Positions 1 to 9,328 of a stretch of 64,000 nt of DNA are shown here, one piece after another. The stretch comes from Arthrobacter sp. OVS8 (GTDB lineage: Bacteria; Actinomycetota; Actinomycetes; Actinomycetales; Micrococcaceae): the NCBI GenBank assembly GCA_028370155.1, contig CP116670.1:3968001-4032000 (forward strand), in the 5' to 3' direction. Both the position numbers and the translations under genes were made by a program. The notes under the pieces are model-generated. The model did not search any database. It saw only the letters and a list, made by a program, of their open reading frames with translations, and had not been told where the DNA came from. Every line of letters starts with the position of its first letter. Position 1 is the first letter of the stretch.

Positions 1-230
1 TGTACATCCACCCGGACGAGTGCGTGGACTGCGGTGCCTGTGAGCCGGTCTGCCCCGTCGAGGCCATCTACTACGAGGATGACACCCCCGAAGAGTGGGC
101 GGACTACTACAAGGCCAACGTTGAATTCTTCGATGTCCTGGGCTCCCCGGGCGGGGCGGCGAAGGTGGGCAACACCCACACGGACCACCCGATGATTGCG
201 GCCCTCCCGCCGCAGAACCAAGAGAGCTAA
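1..230 (+). CDS. fdxA: Ferredoxin, C-terminal part (gene starts before the window)
   Basis: A small iron-sulfur electron carrier, cut at its 5' end by the window edge. The visible part opens with YIHPDECVDCGACEPVCPVE, which holds a complete C-x2-C-x2-C-x3-CP cluster-binding motif, followed by an acidic tail ending in a TAA stop. The motif and tail match actinobacterial seven-iron ferredoxins of the FdxA type. The first cluster motif would lie upstream and cannot be seen. dapC starts 12 bases downstream, so the two are probably co-transcribed; this ferredoxin-dapC order is common in actinobacteria. The reading frame is intact. Confidence 0.9.
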   Translation, partial: YIHPDECVDCGACEPVCPVEAIYYEDDTPEEWADYYKANVEFFDVLGSPGGAAKVGNTHTDHPMIAALPPQNQES

Positions 231-242
231 GGCGGGTCGCCG

Positions 243-1388
243 GTGACATCTGCGCTGCGCAGCTTCGGCCTCAGCCTGCCCGACTACCCGTGGGAAGCCC
301 TGGCGCCGTACCTCGCCAGGGCAGCCGAACACCCCGGGGAGCAGCCAACCTGTCCATCGGAACCCCGGTGGACGGCACCCCGAAGTGGTGCAGGCGGCCC
401 TGCGCGCAGCAGCCAATGCCCCCGGGTACCCCACAGTCCGCGGGACGCCCGGGCTCCGGGAGGCCGTCGCGGCGTGGTTTGACCGCCGCCGCGGCGTTCC
501 CGGGCTGGATCCGCAGGACATCATGCCCACGGTGGGCTCCAAGGAACTGGTGGCCTGGCTCCCGTTCCTGCTGGGCCTCAAGGCGGGCGACGTTGTGGTC
601 CGCCCCACGGTCGCGTACCCCACTTACGACATCGGCGCGACGTTCGCGGGTGCGGAGCACATCGCCGCGGACGACCTCGACGAGCTCGACGCCGCCACCC
701 GCGCCCGCGTGCGCCTGGTCTGGGTCAACTCCCCGGCCAACCCCACCGGAAGCGTCCGCGACGCAGAATCGCTCCGCAGGATCGTCCGGCAGGCCCGGGA
801 ACTCGGCGCCGTGGTGGTCTCGGACGAGTGCTACGCCGAACTGGGCTGGGGCGAATGGGACGTCCAGCGCGGCGGCACTCCGGTCCCCAGCATCCTTGAC
901 CCGCTGGTTGCGGAGGGCTCCCATGAGGGCCTCCTGGCCGTGTACTCGCTGAGCAAGCAGTCCAACCTGGCGGGCTACCGCGCGGCCTTCGTGGCCGGCG
1001 ACGCCGCCATCATGGCGAACCTCGTCAACAGCCGCAAACACGCGGGCATGATCGTCCCCTACCCGGTCCAGGAAGCGATGCGGGTTGCCCTGGGCGACGA
1101 CGCCCACGTCCAGGCGCAGAAGGACCTCTACCGCGGCCGCCGGGAACGGATCGTGCCGGCGCTGGAGCGTTTTGGCCTGACCATTCACGAGTCCCGGGCC
1201 GGACTCTACCTCTGGGCCACTGCGGGCGAAGCCACATGGGATACGGTGGGCGGCTCGCGGACCGCGGGATCGTCGTCGGCCCGGGGGTGTTCTACGGTGA
1301 TGCCGGCAATGGATTCATCCGGGTCGCGCTGACGGCCAGTGACGAACGGATCGACGCGGCGGCCTCCCGCCTGGCCACCGGGCCGTAA
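243..1388 (+). CDS. dapC: Succinyldiaminopimelate transaminase (frame broken three times)
   Basis: A PLP-dependent class I aminotransferase that makes N-succinyl-diaminopimelate in lysine and cell-wall precursor synthesis. The GTG start at 243 follows AAGGCGGG and gives an N-terminus typical of actinobacterial DapC (SALRSFGLSLPDYPWE). Visible motifs are VNSPANPTG, SDECYAELGW and the PLP-lysine segment YSLSKQSNLAGYR. The frame is lost near 336-339 (G run), 378-381 (C run) and 1250; restoring one base at each gives 382 residues ending at TAA 1388. Its pathway partners dapD and dapE lie 4 kb downstream. Three independent hits in an essential-type gene point to read errors, not decay. Confidence 0.88.
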
Positions 1389-1616
1389 CAATGCTGTGAC
1401 GCGTACCACAACGGGCGCGTTTTGGGTGGTTCCGGAGCGCCTTGGATTAGTTCCACCCGGAATCTGCCGGTAGTTTTTAACTGACTATCAATGGTGGCTT
1501 TCCACAAGAAGGCAGCGCGGCCGTTGGAATCCGTGTCTAAAACAGGTTCCGTGGGCGGCTTCACCAGAAGTTGGACCAGCTTTCTACAGAGGCCCCGACG
1601 CCTCAGAGGAGACTCC

Positions 1617-2899
1617 ATGACTGAGACCACCAGCGCAACCCTGCGCCATGCCGGCGGCGAGCTCGAACTCCCGCGCATCCAGGTTGTAGAAGGAAACGAA
1701 GGCTACGACGTTTCCAAGCTGCTGAAGCAGACCGGTGCCGTTGCCTTTGACCCCGGCTTTATGAACACCGCAGCGACCACTTCCGCCATCACGTACATCG
1801 ACGGCGACGCCGGTGTCCTGCGGTACCGCGGCTACCCGATCGAGCAGCTCGCCCAGCACTCGAGCTTCCTGGAAGTTTCTTACCTGCTGATCTACGGCAA
1901 CCTGCCGACCGCCACCGAGCTGGAAGCCTTTGACCAGCGGATCCGCCACCACACCCTGCTGCACGAAGAGCTGAAGGGCTTCTTCAGCGGCTTCCCGCGC
2001 GACGCCCACCCGATGCCGGTCCTGTCCTCGGCGGTGTCCGCGCTCTCCACGTTCTACCAGGACTCGCTGGATCCCTTCAATGCCGAGCAGGTTGAGGTCT
2101 CCACGTACCGGCTGCTGGCCAAGATGCCGGTCATTGCCGCCTACGCCCTGAAGAAGAGCATCGGCCAGCCCATGCTCTACCCGGACAACTCCCACAACCT
2201 CGTGGAGAACTTCCTGCGCCTGAGCTTCGGGCTGCCGGCCGAGCAGTACGAGGTGGACCCGGTGGTTGCCAAGGCGCTGGACCTTCTCCTCATCCTGCAC
2301 GCCGACCACGAACAGAACTGTTCGACCTCCACGGTCCGCCTGGTCGGTTCCTCCAACGCCAACCTCTTCGCCTCCGTGTCCGCCGGCATCAACGCCCTCT
2401 TCGGCCCCGCCCACGGCGGCGCCAACGAGGCCGTGCTGAAGATGCTGCGCCAGATCCAGGCCGACGGCACCAAGCCCGAGGACTACATGGAGAAGGTCAA
2501 GAACAAGGAAGACGGCGTCCGCCTCATGGGCTTCGGGCACCGCGTCTACAAGAACTACGACCCGCGCGCCAAGATCGTCAAGGCCACGGCCCACGAGATC
2601 CTCACCAAGCTCGGGGGCAACGACGAACTCCTGGACATCGCCCTCCGCCTCGAAGAGAAGGCCCTGAATGATGACTACTTCATCCAGCGCAAGCTCTACC
2701 CGAACGTGGACTTCTACACCGGCCTGATCTACAAGGCCATGGGTTTCCCGGAGAAGATGTTCACCGTGCTCTTCGCGATCGGCCGGCTTCCGGGCTGGAT
2801 CGCCCAGTGGCGCGAAATGATCAGCGACCCCAACACCAAGATCGGCCGCCCGCGGCAGCTCTACATCGGTGAGCCGGAGCGCAACTACCCTCCGTTTAG
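1617..2899 (+). CDS. gltA: Citrate synthase
   Basis: Condenses oxaloacetate and acetyl-CoA at the entry to the TCA cycle. The ATG at 1617 is preceded by AGAGGAGACTCC, a good ribosome site, so I prefer it to longer in-frame starts. About 427 residues, the usual length of type II citrate synthases. Visible hallmarks are YRGYPIEQLAQ near residue 70, HADHEQNCSTSTVRLVGSS, FGPAHGGANEAVLKML, and MGFGHRVYKNYDPRA with the catalytic His; the catalytic Asp segment is YPNVDFYTGLIYKAMGFP. As written, the frame runs past the end. One missing C near 2888-2891 would place a TAG at 2897-2899, just ahead of a strong terminator hairpin, and I take that as the true end. Confidence 0.93.
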
Positions 2900-2921
2900 T
2901 TCGGTAGCCCGCAAAGACTGT

Positions 2922-2966
2922 ACGACGCCGGCCGCGCACCTTTCGAGGGTGCGCGGCCGGCGTCGT
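2922..2966 (+). terminator. Terminator hairpin after gltA
   Basis: A perfect 19-bp inverted repeat (2922-2940 and 2948-2966) encloses the 7-base loop TTTCGAG. The stem is nearly all G and C. The 3' side lacks a strong T run. Its position just beyond the inferred gltA stop supports ending gltA at 2899. Confidence 0.75.
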
Positions 2967-3088
2967 TGCGTCTGGGGGCGGCCTCAGGAGGGCCTCAGGA
3001 TGGGCGATTGTGACTATCGACGCAGGTGGGAGCCCTGCCGGCCGGTGTGGCCCCGCGCCGTTCGGGCACATCCGTGCTAAAAAGACTA

Positions 3089-3726
3089 ATGCCCAAATTT
3101 GTCGACGCCGCTTTGCGGCGCCAGGAAGTGGTCGAAGCGGTCTTCCGGATCGTCGCAGCAGACGGACTTGAAAGGGCCTCGCTCCGCGAGGTCGCCGACG
3201 AGGCGGAACTGGCCGTCGGATCGGTCCGGCACTACTTCGCCAGCAGTGACGAACTTCTGGCCCATTCCTTCGGGGTCGTCGTGGACCGGATCGTGGACCG
3301 GCTGGCAGCAGCGGATGACCGCCTGGCGGAGGCGCAGCCCGGCACCCCGGAACACCGGCAGGGCGTGTTAACCCTGCTGGGCGAGTTCCTTCCCTGGATG
3401 AGGAACGCGCCGTGGACGCCTGCGTCTGGATGGCGTTCAAGAATGCCGCAAGGACCAAGCCGTTCCTGGCCGCGGAAGCCGACCGGAGCCACCGCGCCGT
3501 GGCCGCCATCGTCGGCCGGCTCGTGATGGACCTGTCCGCAGCCGAGGGCACCGACGTGACCATGGACCAGCAGCGGCTGGTTACCGAGGCCGAGCGGCTG
3601 CTGGCCACCCTGGACGGGCTGACCATGCACGCCCTGCTGCAGCCCGAATGGATGACCGCGCAGATGTGCAACGATGTGTTGGAGTCCCATCTCGCCGGGC
3701 TGGGCAGCTACGCTGGCAGCCATTAA
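3089..3726 (+). CDS. TetR-family transcriptional regulator
   Basis: About 212 residues with an N-terminal TetR helix-turn-helix (SLREVADEAELAVGSVRHYF, residues about 29-48) and an alpha-helical ligand-binding part behind it. One C is missing near 3391-3394: the first frame carries the DNA-binding domain and the second, from about 3395, carries the C-terminal helices. The ATG at 3089 is chosen because homology begins there (MPKFVDAALRRQEVVEAVF); no strong ribosome site is visible. Target and ligand are unknown. It lies alone between the gltA terminator and a hypothetical gene, so it may control itself or the next gene. Confidence 0.85.
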
Positions 3727-3783
3727 CGTGCGTTAACTTCAGGAATAGACTGGGAACGTACGTCTTGCCAAGGAGGCAATTGG

Positions 3784-4395
3784 ATGCACCATACAGGCGG
3801 GCCGGGCTGGCGGATCACCATGGACACTTCGGGTCCCATGCTCATTGCACTGTACGTTCGCGACGCCGCCGGGCTCGACAGTGCTGGGCACCCGGCACTG
3901 TGCCACGCGGCACCGAAAATCAGGCCCGCGGACCACGCGCACCTCGTCGCGGAGGTAGGCGGAGTCGGTGCCCTCAAGACTGAATGGGAAGCCTGGTGGG
4001 AGCAGCTCCTGAAGGCGCATCCCGAGATGTCCCCGGAACTGGGTCCGCCCGGCTTCCGCAGCTTCAGTAATTCCCCCGCCCTCCGGCGGGTGCTGCAGGC
4101 GCATTTTGGGGCCGCCCTGTCCTGGGCCCGGGAACGCCGCGGAGAGTACCTGGCCCTGGAAGCCGAGCGCGAAGCCGCGGGCGGCGTCCCATTGCTGCAG
4201 GACATGGTGGATGACCGGCTGCTTGAAGTGGGCCGGGCCGCCAATGAGTTCACGCTGACCATTATTGAACTGCCCCTGGCAGAGCCGCGGGCCTGGTACC
4301 TGGAGCCCGACAAAATCATCATGAGCTCCGATCTTATGTCCCAGCCGGAGCTGTTCCGCAGCTATGTGCAGCCCGTGGTGGACCTGCTGGTCTGA
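3784..4395 (+). CDS. Conserved hypothetical protein (203 aa)
   Basis: Intact 203-residue frame with an excellent ribosome site (AAGGAGG, 8 bases before the ATG). I do not recognise the family. The protein is soluble-looking, rich in Ala, Glu and Leu, with no signal peptide or membrane segment. A central part with many Trp and Arg (TEWEAWWEQLLKAHPE, LSWARERRGEYLALEAERE) is probably helical. It ends 71 bases before the stop of a convergent minus-strand gene. No function is assigned. Confidence 0.7.
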   Translation: MHHTGGPGWRITMDTSGPMLIALYVRDAAGLDSAGHPALCHAAPKIRPADHAHLVAEVGGVGALKTEWEAWWEQLLKAHPEMSPELGPPGFRSFSNSPALRRVLQAHFGAALSWARERRGEYLALEAEREAAGGVPLLQDMVDDRLLEVGRAANEFTLTIIELPLAEPRAWYLEPDKIIMSSDLMSQPELFRSYVQPVVDLLV

Positions 4396-4465
4396 GCCAG
4401 GCTGCAGGGCCCCGGCGGAGCACGTCCGGCTCCCCGCGCCCCGTCCGGGAGCAGGGCAAAAGCGG

Positions 4466-5314
4466 CTACTGGGCCGGTGCGTCGGCGACGGTGACCCGGA
4501 CCTGGCCTGTCGGCACCTCGGAGGGCTGCCAGCCGTCGCGGTCCTGCCGGGACCAGCTGCGGCCGTCCGCCTGGACTTCCGTGATGGACAGGGCCTTGGC
4601 GTTGGCCACAGCCCACTGCGCCACCGCCCAGGCCCGCGTTCCCTCGGCATCCAGGACCAGCGTGCTGCCATCCGTGGAGGCCGGAACGTCGCCGAACGCC
4701 GCGGACAACCGTTCCTGCACGGCAGCCGGGTCGCCGGCCTCATCGGGGCGCGCAGCGAGCAGTCCAGGCCCGCGGCGGTCTGCCCGCTCAGGGACGAGGC
4801 GAACGCGCGGGCCATGACCTCGTGCTGGGCGTACGCGTCAGGATACGCGGAGCGCTGGACCCGCTGTGCGGCGTCGGTAATTTCCAGCGACTGGTAGTCG
4901 GGGACTTTTGCGAGGGCATCGTAGAAGGCGTTGCTCGCGTGGTACGGGTCCATCACCTGTTCCGTGGTGCCCCAGCCCTGTGAGGGACGCTGCTGGAACA
5001 GTCCGCGGGAGTCCGGGCGGCCTGGTCGCCATGGCTGATGTTCCGGATCTTGGACTCCTGCATGGCCGTGGCGAGTGCGATGCTGGCGGCGCGGGCGGGG
5101 AGCCCCGGCGGACGGCGACGGCGGTAATGAGGCCGGCGTTGGCGGCCTGGTCGGTGGCGAGCTCGGCGCTGCCGCCGCCGGCAGCTGTACAGCGCTCGGT
5201 GATGAGGACTTCCGAGCGCTGCACGAACGAAACGGCCGTGTAGACCCCGCCCACGACCATGGCCAGGGTCAGCAGCAGCACCATTCGACGGCGCAAGCTG
5301 CCTCTGCGTGCCAC
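4466..5314 (-). CDS. Membrane-anchored protein with AMQES / GLFQQRPSQGWG motifs (frame broken three times)
   Basis: A 283-residue protein after restoring one base near 5097-5107, 5019-5024 and 4745-4748. It starts with basic residues and a hydrophobic helix (RRRMVLLLTLAMVVGGVYTAV), so it is likely anchored with most of the chain outside. The core reads ALATAMQESKIRNI, then HGDQGRPDSRGLFQQRPSQG and WGT. This is the signature of a widespread, poorly characterised actinobacterial family. The Gln-Glu-Ser and GLFQ elements recall lytic transglycosylase folds, but enzymatic activity is inference. The C-terminal half is Ala-rich and ends DAPAQ. A single gene, convergent with the upstream hypothetical gene. 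Confidence 0.65.
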
Positions 5315-5381
5315 GTAACTACTCCCTCAGGCCCGTCCGGGCCGGTCCATGCTGTTGACGGTTGATTTCCCGCACCCAACC

Positions 5382-6391
5382 TTAGTTGGCGTGCAGGGCC
5401 TCGTTGAGTTCGACGGTCTGCCCCTTGCGCGGGAGGACCTCGACTTCACCGGTGGAGGAGTTGCGGCGGAAGAGCAGGTTCGGGACACCGGAGAGATTTA
5501 CGGCCTTGACGATCTGGCTGGTGTCCTCGCCGTCGGCGTCCTTGGCGCCGACCACGCGGACACGCGTGCCGGCCGTGACGTAGAGGCCGGCTTCGACGAC
5601 GGAGTCGTCGCCGATGCTGATGCCCACCCCGGAGTTGGCGCCCAGCAGCACCCGCTCGCCGAGGAAATCTTCTCCTTGCCGCCGCCGGACAGTGTCCCCA
5701 TGATGGAGGCGCCGCCGCCGACGTCGGACCCGTCACCGGCGACGACGCCGGCGGAGATGCGGCCTTCCACCATGGACGTGCCCAGGGTGCCCGCGTTGAA
5801 GTTGACGAAGCCCTCGTGCATGACCGTGGTGCCCTCGGCGAGGTGCGCGCCAAGGCGGACCCGGTCGGCGTCGGCAATGCGGACGCCGGAGGGAATGACG
5901 TAGTCGACCATGCGGGGGAACTTGTCCACACCATAGACGGTGACGGCGCCGCGCTTGCGCAGCAGGGCGCGGGTCAGTTCAAAGCCCTCGACGGCGGCGG
6001 GACCGAAGTTGGTCCACACGACGTTGGGGAGTTTGCCGAAGATGCCGTCCAGGTTGATGCTGTTGGGCTGCACCAGGCGGTGCGAGAGAAGGTGCAGGCG
6101 CAGGTAGGCGTCAGCAGTGTCGGCCGGGGCCTCGTCGAGGTGGATCTGGGCGAACACGACCTTCTGCTCGGTGCCCCGGTCGGCGTCGGCTCCGGTTGCG
6201 GCGATGTCCAGCAGGGACTGGTCCGCGTTTGCGACGTCGCGGAGGTTCTCCGCCGCTGTTCCGAGGGCCGGCGCCGGGAACCAGACATCCAGCACTGTGG
6301 CGTCACCGTTGCCGGTGGCGATGGTAGCGACGCCGTAGCCGTAGGCGGAGCGGGAGTCTGCGGGCACAGCGGAAGTAGCGGTTTCAGTCAT
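5382..6391 (-). CDS. dapD: Tetrahydrodipicolinate N-succinyltransferase
   Basis: Adds succinyl from succinyl-CoA to tetrahydrodipicolinate in diaminopimelate and lysine synthesis. 336 residues: an N-terminal domain, then a left-handed beta-helix with hexapeptide repeats (from GVRIADADRVRLGAHLAEGT to LLGANSGVGISIGDD). One C is missing near 5663, between GGGKEKIS and LGERVLLGANSG. The start ATG at 6391 has no ribosome site, but an extended -10 box lies 8 bases upstream, so the mRNA is probably leaderless. Divergent from dapE, and next-but-one to dapC in pathway terms. This actinobacterial DapD type is longer than the E. coli enzyme. Confidence 0.93.
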
Positions 6392-6399
6392 GCCACAAG

Positions 6400-6405
6400 T
6401 CTATA
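6400..6405 (-). promoter_or_regulatory. -10 box of a probable leaderless dapD promoter
   Basis: On the minus strand TATAGA ends 8 bases before the dapD ATG. Transcription starting about 7 bases after the box would begin essentially at the start codon, as is common in actinobacteria. No ribosome site is seen. Confidence 0.5.
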
Positions 6406-6516
6406 GACGGCGCACGCGCTCCCCGAAACCGGTGACGGCGCAACCGGCTGGCGGCGGCGCAGTATGCCGTCTCCAATGGCCGCAGCCGTCGGTCCGCTGG
6501 GGCAGGCCGGCGGGCA

Positions 6517-6522
6517 TATACA
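6517..6522 (+). promoter_or_regulatory. -10 box of a probable leaderless dapE promoter
   Basis: TATACA ends 8 bases before the dapE GTG, the same spacing as for divergent dapD. The 139-base gap between the two genes therefore probably carries two leaderless promoters facing apart. Confidence 0.5.
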
Positions 6523-6530
6523 GTGGAACG

Positions 6531-7654
6531 GTGACTGAGCATACTGCCCCCGCCCGCCTGGACCTGCACCAGGACGTTGCCCTGCTGACCGCGGACATCA
6601 TCGACATTTTCAGTGTGTCGGGGAGGAGCGCCGGTTGGCCGACGCCGTCGAACATGCCCTTCGCTCCGTTCCGCAGCTGGAAGTGGTCCGCGACGGCGAC
6701 TCGATCATTGCCCGCACCAACCTGGGCCGTGCCGAGCGCGTCATCCTCGCCGGGCACCTGGACACGGTGCCGCTGCCGACCACCGAGGGCTCCCTGGGGA
6801 CCGTCCCGTCCTACTGGCCGTCGGGGGCGCCCGGTGAGGGAATCCTCTACGGCCGAGGCGCCACCGACATGAAGGGCGGCGTCGCGGTCCAGCTGGCCCT
6901 GGCCGCGGGCCTGTTCGACGGCGGGGCGGAACCGGACAAGGACATCACCTTCGTCTTCTACGACCACGAGGAAGTCGAAGCCGTTAAGAGCGGACTCGGC
7001 CGGCTCGTCCGGAACCACGGCGGCCTCCTCGGCGGGGACTTCGCGATCCTGCTGGAACCTACCAACGGGACGGTGGAGGGCGGCTGCAACGGCACGATCC
7101 GCTTCGAAGCGACAACGACCGGCGAAGCCGCGCACTCCGCCCGCGCCTGGATGGGCAGCAACGCGATCCATGCCGCCGCCCCGATCCTGGCCCGGCTGGC
7201 CGCGTATGAACCCCGGACCATCAACGTGGACGGCCTGGACTACCGGGAAAGCCTCAACGCCGTGAAGGTCAACGGCGGGACCGCCGGGAACGTCATCCCG
7301 GACCGGTGCGTCGTGGAAATCAACTACCGGTTCGCCCCGGACAAGACTCCGGACGAAGCGGAGCGGCACGTGCGGGAACTGCTGGAAGGCTTCGACGTCG
7401 TCCGGACCGACAGCGCCGCCGGCGCCCGGCCGGGACTCACCCACCCCGCCGCGGCGTCCTTCGTCGCCGCCGTCGGTGCCGCGCCGAAGCCGAAATACGG
7501 TTGGACCGACGTTGCGCGGTTCAGCGAGCTGGGCATCCCGGCCGTGAACTTCGGGCCCGGCGACGCGCTGCTGGCGCACAAGGACAATGAACACGTCGAC
7601 GCCGACGCGATCCGCGACTGCCTGCGGGCGCTGCGGAGCTGGCTTACGGAGTAG
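6531..7654 (+). CDS. dapE: Succinyl-diaminopimelate desuccinylase
   Basis: A zinc M20-family amidohydrolase that removes succinate from N-succinyl-diaminopimelate. After restoring one G near 6620-6623 it is 374 residues. Metal-site motifs are visible: GHLDTVPL, GRGATDMKGG, DHEEVEA with the general-base Glu, and a C-terminal HKDNEHVDADAI. The substrate-domain segment CNGTIRFEATTTGEAAHSAR is also present. The GTG start at 6531 has no ribosome site but a well-placed -10 box. It ends at a bidirectional terminator. With dapC and dapD it shows that this organism uses the succinylase branch. Confidence 0.93.
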
Positions 7655-7676
7655 CCGCGGAGTAACACGGCACGCA

Positions 7677-7714
7677 AAAAGGTCCGGAAGCCCTTGCGGG
7701 GTTCCGGACCTTTT
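7677..7714. terminator. Bidirectional terminator between dapE and the glutamate transporter
   Basis: AAAAGGTCCGGAA (7677-7689) and TTCCGGACCTTTT (7702-7714) form a 13-bp perfect stem around a 12-base loop. Flanking A and T runs let it work for both dapE (+) and the converging transporter operon (-). Confidence 0.9.
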
Positions 7715-7751
7715 GACGCGCGGAGCGGTTTGCGGACCGCACCGCGGGAAA

Positions 7752-8585
7752 CTACTTGGCGGGGATCCCCGCGACCGGGACGTGCACCACGCCGCCGGCG
7801 GCCTTCTTGGAGCCGCGCTTCTCGATCCAGATCGCGAGCCGGGAGACGGAGAAGTTGATGGCGATGTAGATCGCCGCCGCCACGAAGAACACCGGGAACA
7901 GGTAGTCCGGGCCCAGGAAGTCGGCCATGATCTGCACTTTGCGGAGCAGTTCCTCGTAGGACACGATGTAGCCCAGCGAGGTGTCCTTCAGGAGCACCAC
8001 AAGCTGCGCCACGAGCGAGGGCAGCATACGCCGGATCGCCTGCGGCAGTTCGATGCTGCGCCGGGACGCGAAGCTGGTCAGGCCGATCGCGAGGCCGGCT
8101 TCACGCTGGCCCTTGGGCAGGGACTGGATGCCGGCGCGGATGATCTCGGCGAAGATCGCGGAGTTGTACAGCACCAGGCCGGCGACGACGGCGACGAAGG
8201 AACCGGTCGCGAACACCAGCAGCACGAAGAACATCATCAGGACCACGGGCATGCCGCGCAGGAATTCCAGCACGATCCGGGTGGGGATGCGGATCCACGC
8301 GACGTCCGAGATCCGCATGAGGCACAGCACGAGCCCCAGCGGGAACGCGATGACCGCGGCAACCGCGGCGGCGGTCAGGGTGGCGAGGATGCCGTTGCCG
8401 ATCAGCACCCAGACATCGGGAATCTGGAAGACAGCCCAGCGTTCGGGTTCGAAGATGCCTTGCTGGGCAAGGATGGAGATGGCCCACCAGAGCAGGCCGG
8501 CAATCGCGACGACGCCGACGATGGAGCCGATCAGGGAGACACGGCGGGCCTTGGGGCCGGGGACGTCGTAAAGGACCGAGCTCAT
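7752..8585 (-). CDS. gluD: Glutamate-type ABC transporter permease
   Basis: Inner-membrane subunit of a polar amino acid importer, 277 residues, intact. It has an N-terminal cytoplasmic stretch and about five or six membrane helices. The conserved permease loop (EIIRAGIQSLPKGQREAGLAIG) contacts the ATPase. The long N-terminus before the first helix and the C-terminal basic tail (IEKRGSKKAAGG) are typical of GluD. It overlaps the upstream permease gene by 4 bases (ATGA), so translation is coupled. Last gene of the operon, ending near the dapE terminator. Substrate glutamate is inferred from similarity to Corynebacterium GluABCD. Confidence 0.88.
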   Translation of the reverse strand: MSSVLYDVPGPKARRVSLIGSIVGVVAIAGLLWWAISILAQQGIFEPERWAVFQIPDVWVLIGNGILATLTAAAVAAVIAFPLGLVLCLMRISDVAWIRIPTRIVLEFLRGMPVVLMMFFVLLVFATGSFVAVVAGLVLYNSAIFAEIIRAGIQSLPKGQREAGLAIGLTSFASRRSIELPQAIRRMLPSLVAQLVVLLKDTSLGYIVSYEELLRKVQIMADFLGPDYLFPVFFVAAAIYIAINFSVSRLAIWIEKRGSKKAAGGVVHVPVAGIPAK

Positions 8586-9232
8586 CGGGCGATCGCCACC
8601 TTTCGTTCAACCAGGTTGGCGAAGTAGCCAAGCGGGACGGTTATCAGCAGGTAGAAGAACGCGACGCCGACGAGGACCCACAGCACGGCGTCGCCGTTGG
8701 CGTTGGCGAGCTGACGGCCGGTGCCGAAGAGCTCCAGGACGTAGAAGGCGCCGGCCACCGAGGAGTTCTTCACGAGGGCGATAAGGATGTTGATCATGGG
8801 CGGGATCACCGTGCGCAGCGCCTGCGGGAGGATGATGAGGGTGAGGACCTGGCTGAATTTCATGCCGATGCTGCGGGCGGCCTCGGCCTGGCCGACCGGC
8901 ACGCTGTTGACGCCGGAGCGCACCGCTTCGGCGATGAAGGCCGAGGTGTAGGCGCTCAGGGCGATGATGGCGGCGACCTCGAACTGCTGGAACGTCACCC
9001 CAAGCCGGGGAAGGACCACGGCGGCGAAGAAGAACGCGATGGTCAGCGGGGTGTTCCGGACGATCTCCACGTACGTCATGCTGAAGCCACGCAGGGCGGC
9101 GATGGGCGAGACACGGGCTGCTGCGAGCAGGGTGCCGAAAATCAGTGCGAAGATCCCCGAGACCACGGACAGGAAGAGGGTTCTGAGAAAACCGTCCACA
9201 TACGCGGGGAGGTTTTCAATGATGACGTCCAT
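8582..9232 (-). CDS. gluC: Glutamate-type ABC transporter permease
   Basis: Partner permease of GluD, 216 residues, intact, with five predicted helices and the coupling loop FIAEAVRSGVNSVPVGQAEA. GluC and GluD would form the membrane channel. The gap to the binding-protein gene is 96 bases and shows no strong terminator, so the two are probably co-transcribed. Confidence 0.88.
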   Translation of the reverse strand: MDVIIENLPAYVDGFLRTLFLSVVSGIFALIFGTLLAAARVSPIAALRGFSMTYVEIVRNTPLTIAFFFAAVVLPRLGVTFQQFEVAAIIALSAYTSAFIAEAVRSGVNSVPVGQAEAARSIGMKFSQVLTLIILPQALRTVIPPMINILIALVKNSSVAGAFYVLELFGTGRQLANANGDAVLWVLVGVAFFYLLITVPLGYFANLVERKVAIAR

Positions 9233-9328
9233 AGGTTCCTTAGGCTGCCTTGAGGGAAGTGGAGCGGGAGACGGGAATGGCGGTTACCGGAGGCGCGTCG
9301 GGCGCGCCCCGGCAACCGCCACACCTGA

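Noticed and set aside
1491..3080. 529-residue version of citrate synthase
   Set aside because: The extra N-terminus precedes a good ribosome site at 1617, and the extra C-terminus is a read-through of a terminator after one lost base.
1584..3671. 695-residue minus-strand ORF opposite gltA and the TetR gene
   Set aside because: It is antisense to well-supported genes, shows no domain, and arises because high-GC codon bias keeps the opposite frame open.
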